Origin: CAIYQJ01 sp963717255 | GTDB taxonomy: Bacteria > Chloroflexota > Limnocylindria > Limnocylindrales > CSP1-4 | Assembly: GCA_963717255.1 (NCBI GenBank) | Contig: CAVQVT010000003.1 | Location: forward strand, 124,001 to 188,000 | DNA length: 64,000 nt | Direction: 5' to 3' | Shown: positions 52,837-61,509 of the stretch, in pieces | Layout: each line of letters begins with the position of its first letter | How positions within the stretch are numbered: the stretch's first letter is position 1 | Made by a program: the position numbers and the translations under genes | The notes under the pieces: model-generated | Databases searched by the model: none | The model's input: only the letters and a program-made list of their open reading frames with translations | What the model was told of the DNA's origin: nothing

Positions 52837-53861
52837 GAGACGGGGAGCCTCGAGGTCAGGTCGGTCATGTCCACAGGATGCCGCTCCGCGGCGGAGAGGA
52901 GCAGCGCGTTCGCGATGGCGACGGCCCACAGGCCGTCTTCGCCGTCCACGGCGGGGCGCCCGCCCTCGCGGATGACGCGGACGAACGCGTCGATCTCGGC
53001 GGCGAGCGGCTCAGCGGAGGCGACGGGGATGTCCGCGGCGTCGCCGAGGAAGTTCGGGGCGTACCCGGCGATCAGCTCCGGCTTGTCCGTCGCCGCGCGG
53101 GTGAAGGTCAGCCGCTGGGTGAGGTAGTCGAGCTCGAACATCCCCTCCTCGCCGACGACGACGAGCTGCCGGCGTTTGGCGGGGGTGAGCCAGTTGACGT
53201 CCATCATCCCCGTCGCGCCGGACGGGAAGTGGAGGAGGCCGTGGAGGAGGTCCTCGTGGGTCGAGTGGATCCGCTGGGCGACCTCGGCGTAGACGCGCAC
53301 CGGCCGCTCGCCGGCGATCCAGGACAGCATGTCGGCGTCGTGCGTCCCGAGGTCCACGGTGACGCCGACGTCGCGGATCCGGGCCGGGAACGGGCCGGCG
53401 CGGCGGCTGGCGACCGAGTAGAGGGTCCGGATCCAGCCCTCGCGGAGGAGCCGTCCCATCTCGATGACGGCCGGGTTGAACCGTTCGACGTGGCCGACCT
53501 GGACCGGGACCCCGGCGCGGGCGCCCGCGACGACGATCCGCAGGCCCTCCTCCACCGTGGCGGCGAGCGGCTTCTCGACGAGGACCGGGAGGCCGCGATC
53601 GATCGCCGCGAGCGCCAGGGGCTCGTGCGCGGTGGTGGGCGCGGCGATGACGACCGCGTCGACCTCCGCCTCGGCGACCATCGCGAGCGCGTCGGCGAAC
53701 CCCTGCGCGCCGGAGGCCTCCACGGCGGCAGCGAGCATCTCCGGCACCGGGTCGGCGACGGCGACGAGCCGGACGCCTTCGCGGCTCGAGAGCACGCGGA
53801 GGTGGTTCCGGCCCATCGAGCCCAGGCCGGCGAGCGCGACCCGCAGCGTGGCCTCGCTCAT
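52833..53861 (-). CDS. wbpB: Gfo/Idh/MocA oxidoreductase (WbpB/WlbA-like)
   Basis: A 342-residue NAD-dependent oxidoreductase. Rossmann start VALAGLGSMGRNHLRVL; AVVIAAPTTAHEPLALAAIDRGLPVLVEKPLA with the EKP motif; VQVGHVERFNPAV; DVGVTVDLGTHDADMLSW with the catalytic His region. VERFNPAV and DLGTHD are typical of UDP-GlcNAcA 3-dehydrogenases (WlbA/WbpB), which make the 3-keto sugar used by the aminotransferase. The ATG at 53861 overlaps the aminotransferase stop (ATGA), and its own stop overlaps the WbpA start. Sits second-to-third in a fully coupled operon. Confidence 0.9.
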   Translation of the reverse strand: MSEATLRVALAGLGSMGRNHLRVLSSREGVRLVAVADPVPEMLAAAVEASGAQGFADALAMVAEAEVDAVVIAAPTTAHEPLALAAIDRGLPVLVEKPLAATVEEGLRIVVAGARAGVPVQVGHVERFNPAVIEMGRLLREGWIRTLYSVASRRAGPFPARIRDVGVTVDLGTHDADMLSWIAGERPVRVYAEVAQRIHSTHEDLLHGLLHFPSGATGMMDVNWLTPAKRRQLVVVGEEGMFELDYLTQRLTFTRAATDKPELIAGYAPNFLGDAADIPVASAEPLAAEIDAFVRVIREGGRPAVDGEDGLWAVAIANALLLSAAERHPVDMTDLTSRLPVS

Positions 53862-54985
53862 CGCTGGGCCGCGGTCGTGACGGCGGGATCCGCGTCCGCG
53901 CCCGCGTGCCGCAGCACCGAGTCGCGGAGCGCGGCGATGACCACGTCCTGGTCCGCGTCGGAGAGGAGCGGGAACATCGGCAGGCTCAGGCAGCCGGCAG
54001 CCGCCGTGTCCGTGTCCGGCAGGTCGGCCTCGATCCCCAGCTCCATCACGTACTGCTGGCGGTGGCACGGGATCGGGTAGTAGATGCCGACGCCGACCTC
54101 GGCCGCCTGCATGTCCGCCACGACCTGGTCCCGGGCGGGACCCACGTTCACCGTGTACTGGTGGTAGACGTGCGTCCGGCCCTCGGGGATGACCGGGAGC
54201 GCGACCGGCAGGCCCGCGAACCCCGCGTCGTACCGGGCCGCGAGGGCCTGCCGGCGGGCGGTGTTGCGCTCGAGCTTGTCGAGCTGGACCAGCCCGATGG
54301 CCGCCTGGATGTCCGTCATCCGGAAGTTGTACCCGAGGATCTCGTGGTGGTATCGGCGGCTCATTCCCTGGTTCCGGTAGAGGCGGAGCCAGTCGGCCAG
54401 CCGGTCGTCGTCGGTCGTGATGAGGCCGCCCTCGCCGGTCGTCATGTTCTTCGTGCCGTAGAGGCTGAACGCCCCGTGGCCGAAGCTCCCGGCGCGCCGC
54501 CCGCGATACGTCGCGCCATGCGCCTGGCACGCGTCCTCCACGATCGTCAGGCCGTACTTGTCGGCGATCGCGCGGATCGGGTCCATGTCCGCCACGAGCC
54601 CGAAGAGGTGGACCGGGAAGATGGCCCTCGTCCGGGAGGTGATGGCGGCCTCGATCCGGCCGGCGTCGATGAGGTAGGTGTCCGGCTCGATGTCCACGAA
54701 GACCGGCGTGGCGCCGGTGTAGAGGATCGAGCTGACCGTGGCGTTGAACGTGTGGCTGACGGTGACGACCTCGTCGCCCGGACCCAGGCCCAGGCCGGCG
54801 AAGATGCACATCTCCGCCACCGTCCCGTTGTTCACGGCGATCGCGTGCTTCACGCCGCAGAACGCGGCCCACCGCTCCTCGAGCTCGGCGGTGCGCTTCC
54901 CCATGGCGATCATCGAGCTGCGGAGGACGTCGGTGACGGCGTCGATCTCCTCCTGGCCGATGTCGGGGCGGACCTGCGGGATCAT
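53858..54985 (-). CDS. wbpE: DegT/DnrJ/EryC1 aminotransferase (WbpE-like)
   Basis: A 375-residue PLP-dependent sugar aminotransferase. It starts IPQVRPDIGQEEIDAV; has CGVKHAIAVNNGTVAE, VVTVSHTFNATVSSILYTGATPVFVDIEPDT, IFPVHLFG, IVEDACQAHGATYRGRR, and FSLYGTKNMTTGEGGLITT with the PLP Lys in TKNMT. Family numbering would put this near residue 185. In the wbp pathway it aminates the 3-keto sugar to UDP-GlcNAc(3NH2)A. The ATG at 54985 overlaps the acetyltransferase stop by ATGA. Full length and unbroken. Confidence 0.93.
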   Translation of the reverse strand: MIPQVRPDIGQEEIDAVTDVLRSSMIAMGKRTAELEERWAAFCGVKHAIAVNNGTVAEMCIFAGLGLGPGDEVVTVSHTFNATVSSILYTGATPVFVDIEPDTYLIDAGRIEAAITSRTRAIFPVHLFGLVADMDPIRAIADKYGLTIVEDACQAHGATYRGRRAGSFGHGAFSLYGTKNMTTGEGGLITTDDDRLADWLRLYRNQGMSRRYHHEILGYNFRMTDIQAAIGLVQLDKLERNTARRQALAARYDAGFAGLPVALPVIPEGRTHVYHQYTVNVGPARDQVVADMQAAEVGVGIYYPIPCHRQQYVMELGIEADLPDTDTAAAGCLSLPMFPLLSDADQDVVIAALRDSVLRHAGADADPAVTTAAQR

Positions 54986-55638
54986 GCGGTGACACCTCGC
55001 TGGGATGCCGACTCGACGAGGGAGCCGGAGCCGTGGTCGATGGAGAAGTGGCGGTCGCACGCCGGGCAGGCCAGCGGGACGCCGGGCTCGGGGTCGGGGC
55101 CGGCCGGGTCGTCGCCGTCGCGCAGCCGCCGGCCGCACGCGCAGACCCAGCCGAGCCGTCGGGCCGGGTTCCCCGCGACGAGAGCGTGGTCCGGGACGTC
55201 CCGGGTGACGACGGCGCCCGCGCCGACCGTGGCGAAGCGGCCGACGGTCGTCCCGGCGACCACGACGGCCCCCGCGCCGATCGAGCAGCCGGTCCGGAGG
55301 AGGATCGGGCTGACGACCCAGTCGTCCGCCCGGGCGAGCTCGCCCTCGGCGGTGATCGAGCGTGGGAAGCGGTCGTTCGTGAGGATCGCGTTCGGGCCGA
55401 TGAAGACGCCGTCCTCCACGGTGACGCCGTGGTAGACGAGCGCGAGGTTCTGGATCTTCACGCGGTCACCGATCGTCACGCCCTCGTCGACGAAGGCGTC
55501 GCGGCCGATGACGCACTCGGCGCCGATGCGGGCGCCGACGCGGATCTGGGCGCGGTGCCAGATGCTGGTCCGGGGCCCGACGACGACGTCGGGCTCGAGG
55601 TCCGCGGACGCGTGGACGCGCGCGGAGGGATCGATCAC
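54982..55638 (-). CDS. wbpD: Hexapeptide N-acetyltransferase with C-terminal zinc ribbon (WbpD/WlbB-like)
   Basis: A 218-residue left-handed beta-helix acetyltransferase: IDPSARVHASADLEPDVVVGPRTSIWH, IGAECVIGRDAFVDEGVTIGDRVKIQN, GVTVEDGVFIGPNAILTND, and TGCSIGAGAVVVAGTTVG. It resembles the UDP-GlcNAc3NA acetyltransferases WbpD/WlbB, which make the 2,3-diacetamido sugar. A C-terminal extension adds CACGRRL and CPACDRHF, a Cys-x-Cys plus Cys-x2-Cys zinc-ribbon-like pair. The start GTG at 55638 follows GGGAGG by about 10 bases; the frame upstream is not conserved. First gene of the operon, preceded by a -10 TATACT and an 18-bp palindrome. Confidence 0.9.
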   Translation of the reverse strand: MIDPSARVHASADLEPDVVVGPRTSIWHRAQIRVGARIGAECVIGRDAFVDEGVTIGDRVKIQNLALVYHGVTVEDGVFIGPNAILTNDRFPRSITAEGELARADDWVVSPILLRTGCSIGAGAVVVAGTTVGRFATVGAGAVVTRDVPDHALVAGNPARRLGWVCACGRRLRDGDDPAGPDPEPGVPLACPACDRHFSIDHGSGSLVESASQRGVTA

Positions 55639-55715
55639 GAGGGGACGGCCTCCCGGGATGGGCGTGGGCGATGCCCGGTCCGCCGCGGCGAGGATCGGGC
55701 CGCGGACGTCGGCAG

Positions 55716-55739
55716 AGTATACCGGAGCGGCCGCTCCGG
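55716..55739 (-). promoter_or_regulatory. Promoter with perfect 18-bp palindromic operator for the wbp-type operon
   Basis: TATACT at 55716-55721 (minus strand) is a near-perfect -10 box 77 bases before the acetyltransferase start. CCGGAGCGGCCGCTCCGG at 55722-55739 is a perfect palindrome ending right against it, filling the spacer. No -35 box is recognisable. A repressor binding the palindrome would block polymerase; inference only. Confidence 0.5.
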
Positions 55740-55777
55740 GCCGGCCGGCGGGGCTGCCGCGCTCGTCCGGGTCCGCC

Positions 55778-56278
55778 TCATCGGCGGCGCCGCAGCCACG
55801 CGACGCCGAGGATCGCGAGAGACGCAGCAGCGACGCCGCGCCAGTCGAGGAGCGCACGCACCTCACCGTCGACACGCGCCGCCAGGACCGCCCCCGCGAA
55901 CGAGCCGCGGCCGAGACGGACGTTCCATCCGGCGATGAGCCCGCCGCCGCCCTGGTCGACGGAGACGTCGCCGCCGACGATCCGGGCCGCGCCGCCCTGC
56001 ACGACGGAGACGCGCTCCGCGAGGATCCCGCCGACGACACCGCGACCGATCGAGACGTCGCTCGCCATCACGCCGCCGACGACACCCTGGCCGACCGTCA
56101 CGCGGTCGGAGGCGATCCCCCCGATGACAGCCTGCCGCACCTGCGTCTCGGCGCCCTCGACGCGCCCCGCGACGACCGGCCCGGCTTCGGTGGAGCCCGC
56201 TTCGAGGGCCGCGTCCGCCTCTTGGCGGGCCGCCTCTTCCGCGAGGGCGAGCGCGTCGGCTTCGTCCCGACCGGTCAT
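55778..56278 (-). CDS. Beta-solenoid-like protein with C-terminal membrane anchor
   Basis: I do not recognise the family. 166 residues: a charged N-terminus (DALALAEEAARQEADAAL), then about six repeats of 15-18 residues of the form VxVGQGVVGGVxAxDVxIG (VTVGQGVVGGVMASDVSIG, RGVVGGILAERVSVVQG, AARIVGGDVSVDQGG). One hydrophobic helix (GVAAASLAILGVAW) and a basic RRRR end follow. The periodicity suggests a short beta-helix like bactofilin/polymer-forming proteins, with a tail anchor in the membrane. The ATG at 56278 overlaps the upstream stop by ATGA, so it is co-translated with the gene at 56275. Its place between the sugar genes may be accidental. Confidence 0.65.
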   Translation of the reverse strand: MTGRDEADALALAEEAARQEADAALEAGSTEAGPVVAGRVEGAETQVRQAVIGGIASDRVTVGQGVVGGVMASDVSIGRGVVGGILAERVSVVQGGAARIVGGDVSVDQGGGGLIAGWNVRLGRGSFAGAVLAARVDGEVRALLDWRGVAAASLAILGVAWLRRRR

Positions 56279-56730
56279 CGGCGCGACCGTTCCTTCCGCG
56301 CCGATGCGCCCGGCGCTGAGGCCTCCGGCAGGGCGACGGACTGGAGGGGGACGTCCCAGTGTGCCTCGAGGAGGCTGAACCGGCGGCGCTCCTCGGCGGC
56401 GTGCGCCTCCCGGTCGGGGAAGAGCCGCGAGGTGATCGTCGGGTCCGAGTGCTCCTCGATCGCGGCCCAGTCGCGCCAGGTGATCGTCACGAGGACGTCC
56501 CAGTCCGCGCGGCCGTCACCGTGGAACCGCGGGACCTCGAGCGTCACGTCGAGGATCCGGCCGGTCTCCGTCTGCGCGCGGAGGATGGGCCAGTGGTTCC
56601 GGACGAACAGGTCGACGAACTCGTCGTGCGCCCCCCAATGCGTCCGGTAGTAGTAGGCGGCGCGGACCGGCCGGCCCGCCCCGGGAGTCGCCGTCGCGGC
56701 CTCCCGCTCGACCTTCTTCCTGGGGCTCAC
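56275..56730 (-). CDS. Conserved-looking hypothetical protein, possible dimeric ferredoxin-like fold
   Basis: 151 residues of unknown function. The core (about 25-125) has RAAYYYRTHWGAHDEFVDLFVRNHWPILRAQ, VPRFHGDGRADWDVLVTITWRDWAAIEEHSD and SRLFPDREAHAAEERRRF. This looks like a small alpha/beta barrel (NIPSNAP/Dabb-like) domain, with poorly ordered ends. GGAGGT lies 6 bases before the GTG at 56730. It is transcribed with the solenoid-like gene that overlaps its stop. The function cannot be guessed from its neighbours. Confidence 0.7.
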   Translation of the reverse strand: MSPRKKVEREAATATPGAGRPVRAAYYYRTHWGAHDEFVDLFVRNHWPILRAQTETGRILDVTLEVPRFHGDGRADWDVLVTITWRDWAAIEEHSDPTITSRLFPDREAHAAEERRRFSLLEAHWDVPLQSVALPEASAPGASARKERSRR

Positions 56731-56756
56731 TCGAGACCTCCTGTCCCCCCGCCGCC

Positions 56757-57608
56757 TCAGCGACGGAAGACGCCGCGCATGGCGGTCCGCACCTGCTCGA
56801 GCCGCAGGCTCACGACGACCACCAGCGCCTCAACGATGATCCGCCGCGACATCTTGGAGCTGCCCACACGGCGGTCCTGGAACGTGATCGGGATCTCGCG
56901 GATCCGCGCGCCCGCGAGCTTGGCCCGCCACGTCATCTCGATCTGGAAGACGTAGCCCCCGGCGTGGACGCCGGAGAACGGGATCGATGCGAGCGTCGTC
57001 CCGCGCCATGCCTTGAACCCGCCGGTGAGGTCGTGGACGGGCAGTGCCAGCACGGTCCGGGCGAACATGCTGCCGCCGCGCGAGATGACCTTGCGGCCGA
57101 TCCCCCAGTCGACGACCCCGCCTCCCTTCACGTACCGCGACCCGAGGACGAGATCCGCCGCGCCCGCGGCGACGGGAGCGGTGAGGGCCGGCAGGACCGC
57201 CGGATCGTGCGAGAAGTCCGCGTCCATCTGGACGATCGTCCCGGCGCCCGCCGCCAGGGCCACGCGGAACCCGTCGAGGTATGCACGGCCGAGCCCGGCC
57301 TTGCCCGGACGGTGGCGGACGCGGACGCGAGGGTCCGCGGCCGCGAGCGACTCCGCGAGGTCGCCGGTGCCGTCGGGGCTGTTGTCGTCCACCACGAGGA
57401 GCGTGGCGCCGGGGAGTGCGACGAGGACCGCCTCCGCGATCGCCGGGAGGTTCTCGATCTCGTTGTAGGTGGGGAGCACCACCCACGTGCCGGAGCCGGG
57501 CGGAGGGAGCGGTGCCGGGTGCGGCACGTCAGGGCCGGGCATCCCTGCCGGGGTCCGCGCGGCGCCGGCCGCGGCAGGCGTCGTCGCGTCGCGGGCGTCG
57601 TCGCTCAT
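56757..57608 (-). CDS. Polyprenol-phosphate mannose synthase (GT2, DPM1-like)
   Basis: A 283-residue GT2 enzyme. VVLPTYNEIENLPAIAEAV at the start of the domain, VVDDNSPDGTGDLAE, VQMDADFSHDPAVLPAL with the DxD-like metal site, LVLGSRYVKGGGVVDWG, and DLTGGFKAWRG are DPM1/Ppm1 signatures. It makes polyprenyl-phosphomannose from GDP-mannose, the donor for external mannosylation of proteins or glycolipids. The first 40 residues are an unconserved Pro/Ala extension. The length matches Ppm1 without the acyltransferase domain or C-terminal membrane helices. The ATG at 57608 follows a -10 box by 7 bases. Confidence 0.92.
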   Translation of the reverse strand: MSDDARDATTPAAAGAARTPAGMPGPDVPHPAPLPPPGSGTWVVLPTYNEIENLPAIAEAVLVALPGATLLVVDDNSPDGTGDLAESLAAADPRVRVRHRPGKAGLGRAYLDGFRVALAAGAGTIVQMDADFSHDPAVLPALTAPVAAGAADLVLGSRYVKGGGVVDWGIGRKVISRGGSMFARTVLALPVHDLTGGFKAWRGTTLASIPFSGVHAGGYVFQIEMTWRAKLAGARIREIPITFQDRRVGSSKMSRRIIVEALVVVVSLRLEQVRTAMRGVFRR

Positions 57609-57615
57609 GCCTCGC

Positions 57616-57621
57616 AGTGTA
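57616..57621 (-). promoter_or_regulatory. -10 box of a probable leaderless transcript (mannose synthase)
   Basis: TACACT on the minus strand ends 7 bases before the ATG at 57608 with no Shine-Dalgarno between. It lies in the 40-base gap after the GH18 gene, so the synthase can be transcribed independently. Confidence 0.45.
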
Positions 57622-57648
57622 GGCGACGGCCGGGAGCCCGACGACCTG

Positions 57649-60600
57649 TCAGCCGACGGTGACGGTCGCCCTGCCGACCTCGACGCCGCCGGCGGTGTCG
57701 CGTCCGGCCACCGTGATCGTCGCGGCGCCGGCGCCTCCGCCGGCGACCGTGAAGGTGGCGGTCCATCGACCGGTCCCCGCAGCGGTCGCGGTCTTCTTCA
57801 CGGCCGGCAGGCCGGCCTGGGTCAGGGTGATGGACGGCGCGGCCCGGAGCGGCTCGGCGGCGGTCGCGGTCACGACGAGCGCCTCGCCTGCCGCGAGCGA
57901 TCGTCGCGGACAGGCGGATCTCGAACGCGCCGAGGGGGATGGTCCGTCGCAGGTCGATCGTGCCCGCGCCCGAGGTCGCGCGGAGCGCGATCGTGTACAC
58001 GCCGTCGGCCGCGAACGCCTCCCCCACCCGACCGTCCCACGTCCACGCGGCCTGCCCGGCGGGCTGCGCCTTCCCGTCCCAGGCGACGCGGACCTCCGTC
58101 CCCGCCGGATCCAGGATCGCGAGTCGGGTCGTCGCCGGGCGGGCGAGGGTGTACGTGATGCGGGTCGTCGCGGCGAGCGCGTCGCCGTCCGCGGGCGCGA
58201 ACCGCGGCGGCGTCGCGATGAACGCCCGGACCGTTCGATCCACCACGAGCGGCGTCTCGAGCGTCGCGGGCTCGCCCGCTGCGGAGGCGACGTCCACGAG
58301 GACGGTGTACCGGCCCTCGGCGACCGTCTTCCCCTTCGCGTCCGTGCCGTCCCAGCGGACCGTGCCGGAGGTCGCGGACGCCACGGGCCACGAGCGAACG
58401 GTCGCAGTCCCGCGGAGGACCCGGATCGCGCCCGTCACGGGGACGTCGGTCGTCCACCGGATCGTCGCGCGGTCCTCGACGCCGTCGCCGTCCGGTGCGA
58501 TGGTCGTCGGGATCCACCGACGCGGAGAGCTGCGGGCCGGCCGTCTGCAGGTCCACGGTCCACGACGAGGTCGCCGCGTTCCCGGCGGCGTCGGCCATCG
58601 ACAGGGTGACCCGGTAGGTCCCGCGCGGCAGCCGGCGGCCGGCGTCGTCGGTGCCGTCCCACGCGGCGCTGGCCGACGGGCCGCTCCCGGACACGGTGCG
58701 CGCGGCCGTTCCTGCCGCCACGGCCCCGTCGGTCGCGCTCACACGCGCGACGACGACCGTCCAGGACGCCGCGTCCGGCGCCGAGCCGGCGACAGCGACG
58801 GAGGCCGCTCCGCCCGGCGCATCCGGGGCGAGCGTCGTGCCGGAGATCGTCGCCGAGCCGAGGATCGGCGGGACCGTGTCCACCGTCACCGCGAAACGAT
58901 CGATCTGCGCGGGCGTCGCGGGCCGTGCGGAGGGAGAGCGATACGTCGTCGCACTGCCGCGGCCGAGGAGCTGGACGAGGTACGCGCCGTCCGGGACGAC
59001 CGCGCCCGCCACCTTCCCGTCCCACGCCCACGTCCGTGACCCGGCCGCGACCGAGCCGATCGGGATGGAGCCCACGAGCGATCCGTCGGTGCGGAGGATC
59101 CGGGCGGAGACGCTCGTCATCGCGACGCGCGCCCGCCACGCGAGGGCCAGGCGGTCACGCGAGCCGTCGTTCCCCGGCGAGAACGCCCGATGCGCCGCGC
59201 CGGCCGCGCCGAGGGACGCGCCCCCGGCGCCGTCGAAGGTGAGGCCGGAGAAGCCGGCCGCGACGACCGTGGCCGACGGCCGGCGCGTCGCAGCCGCGAG
59301 GACCGTCTTCCCTTGCTTCACGGCCATCCACGCCTTCGTCCGGACCGGGGAGACGATCGGCCACTGCGTGAGAGGCCCGCTCACCTGGACCCACGTGACG
59401 CCGCCGCTTGCCTTCGGGCCGGCGGTGACGAGGAGGATGTCCCCCGTGCGGACCGTCGCGACCTTCTTCGCGCCGGTGGACGCGCTCGCACGCAGCGGGA
59501 GAGACGACGCGACGACCCGGACGAAGCCGCCCTTCGCGAGTGTCGTGGCTCCAGAGCGCGCATCCTCGGTCGTCCAGCGGCTGACGTTGCCGGCCGCGTC
59601 GGTCGCCCGTGCGCGGAAGGCGTACCCGGTGCCGGTGCGTCCGAGCCAGACGTCGCTCGTGGCGGTCGTCGCCACCAGCCAGTCGCTCCACGGGCCGCCA
59701 CCGGCCGAGACCTGGACGTCGTAGGCGGCGATCCCGCCGGCGTCCGTGGCGGTCCACGAGACCACGATCCCCTCGTCGGGGGCGTCGGGCGGCAGGACGG
59801 CCAGCGCGGTCCGCGGCGGGGTCGTGTCGGTCGGGGTCGCGCCGAAGACCTCGCGCAGGAGCGCGGCCAGCTCCGGGCGCGTCCCGTCGTACCCGAGTGC
59901 CCAGATCCCCACGCCTGCGAGGCCGTTCGTGTCGGCGAGCGCGTACTTGCGACGGAGGGACTCGACGTCGTCGTAGTAGAGCTGGCGCCACGTCTCCGTG
60001 CACGTGTCGCAGACGGTGCGCCGGTACGCCGTCCACGGCACCTGCTCGTCGTCGTCCCAGCGCCGCCCGTTCTCCTCCGCGAGCGAGGCGGCGAGGGAGT
60101 AGCTCGCGGTCGCGGAGTAGCCGTACGTCGCGGACGACTGCGTCTTCGCGCGGAGGGCGTCGGAGACCGTCGACCACGCCCGGCCGTAGTACGGGATGCC
60201 GAGGATGACCTTCGACGCCGGGACCCGCGCCGTGTACCGCGCGACCGTCTCGGTGAGGTCGTACCCGGCGCCCGTGAGCGGCGAGATCGAGCCGGCGTAC
60301 GCGGCACCGGAGCCGCGGTAGTCATAGCCCATGATGAAGATGGAGTCCGCGGCGCCGGGCGCCACGAGGTCCTCGTGGGGATAGTTCTCCGGCGAGCCCA
60401 GGACGTCCACGGTGATCCGCCGGCCCGGGCCGGCGGCGTCGAGCGCGACGCGCAGCTCGCGGACGAGCGCGACGATCTCGTCCTCGTACCCCGCGACGAG
60501 GGGCTCGACGTCGAGGTTGACCCCGTCCGCGCCCCGGCCCACCACCGTCGAGACGAGCGTCGACACCAGGCGGGACCGCGCGGTGGCGCTCCCCAGCAGG

Positions 60601-61478
60601 GCCGCCTGGGTCTTGCGCTGCGTGGACGTCCAGGCGAACAGCGTGACGGTGAAGTCCACGCGCACGCCCGCGGCGTGGGCGGTGTCGATGACGTCGGTCA
60701 TGGCCTGGCTGGTCCAGCCGCCCCATCCGGAGGTGGCGGTCCCGTCCGGGTCCTTCGTGACGAGCGAGCCGTCGGCCGCGGCGGCGGCGCTGAAGTACGC
60801 GATGGTCGAGAGCGATGCGTAGTCGAGGCGCCGGTCCGGATCGACGAGCTCCCAGTACGGGAGGAAGCCGTAGACCTCCCGGCGGAGGACGCCGACGCCG
60901 GCGGCGACGACGGAGCCGGCCGCGGCGCGCGGGGGCGGCGAGGTGGTGGGATCCCCGCTCGTCTCCGACGAGCCGGCGGCGACCGGGGATCCGGCCGACG
61001 CGCCCGCGACAGGCGCGGCGGCCGCACTCGCGCCCCGCGACCGGAGCGGCACGGAGACCGGCGCACCCGGCGCGAAGTCGTAGTCTCGGCCGGCGTGGGC
61101 GATCGTCTCTTCGTACGCGACGGAGGGGCCGGGCACGCCGCCGCCGGCAGGCGGTGCGTCTCCGGACCCGGCGGCCGCCGATCCGGAGCTCGCCGACGGA
61201 ACGAAGCCGCCGTTCCCGCCCGTCCCCCCGGCGACGATCGTCGCCGGGTCGCCGGCCGCGGCCGGGGCGGCCACGAGGACGGCCATCGCGAGCGCGGCGA
61301 GGCCGGCGGCGAGGCGACGGGCGGGTCCCGGCCGGTGGCCGGAGCGCGGCGTGGACGTCAGCGGATGCCTCCGTGCGGAGATCGTGGAGTGGGGTCCGGG
61401 CCGCGCCGCGATGGGTCCTCCGGCCGGGCGGAGCCGCGCGGACGGGTCGTCCGCGCCGGCCACCGGCCGCCCAACCAT
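57649..61478 (-). CDS. Secreted GH18 family protein with SH3-like and FlgD/Ig-like repeats (two frameshifts)
   Basis: About 1275 residues read across two shifts: 58509-58511 (one extra base in a GGG run) and near 57895 (one extra base). An N-terminal signal sequence (about 50-75) precedes a low-complexity linker. Then comes a GH18 barrel (about 200-520) with REVYGFLPYWELVDPDRRLDY, GADGVNLDVEPLV (a DxxDxDxE variant keeping the catalytic Glu), FIMGYDYRGSG and VILGIPYYGRAW, close to spore-germination YaaH-type hydrolases. A fibronectin-like domain, an SH3-like wall-binding region (PLRASASTGAKKVATV) and four or five FlgD-Ig-like repeats (SWDGTDxxGxxLPxGTYxV) follow. It probably hydrolyses peptidoglycan or chitin-like polymers outside the cell. 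Confidence 0.85.
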
Positions 61479-61509
61479 AGCGCAGGTCGCCGCCGGGGTC
61501 CTTCGACGG

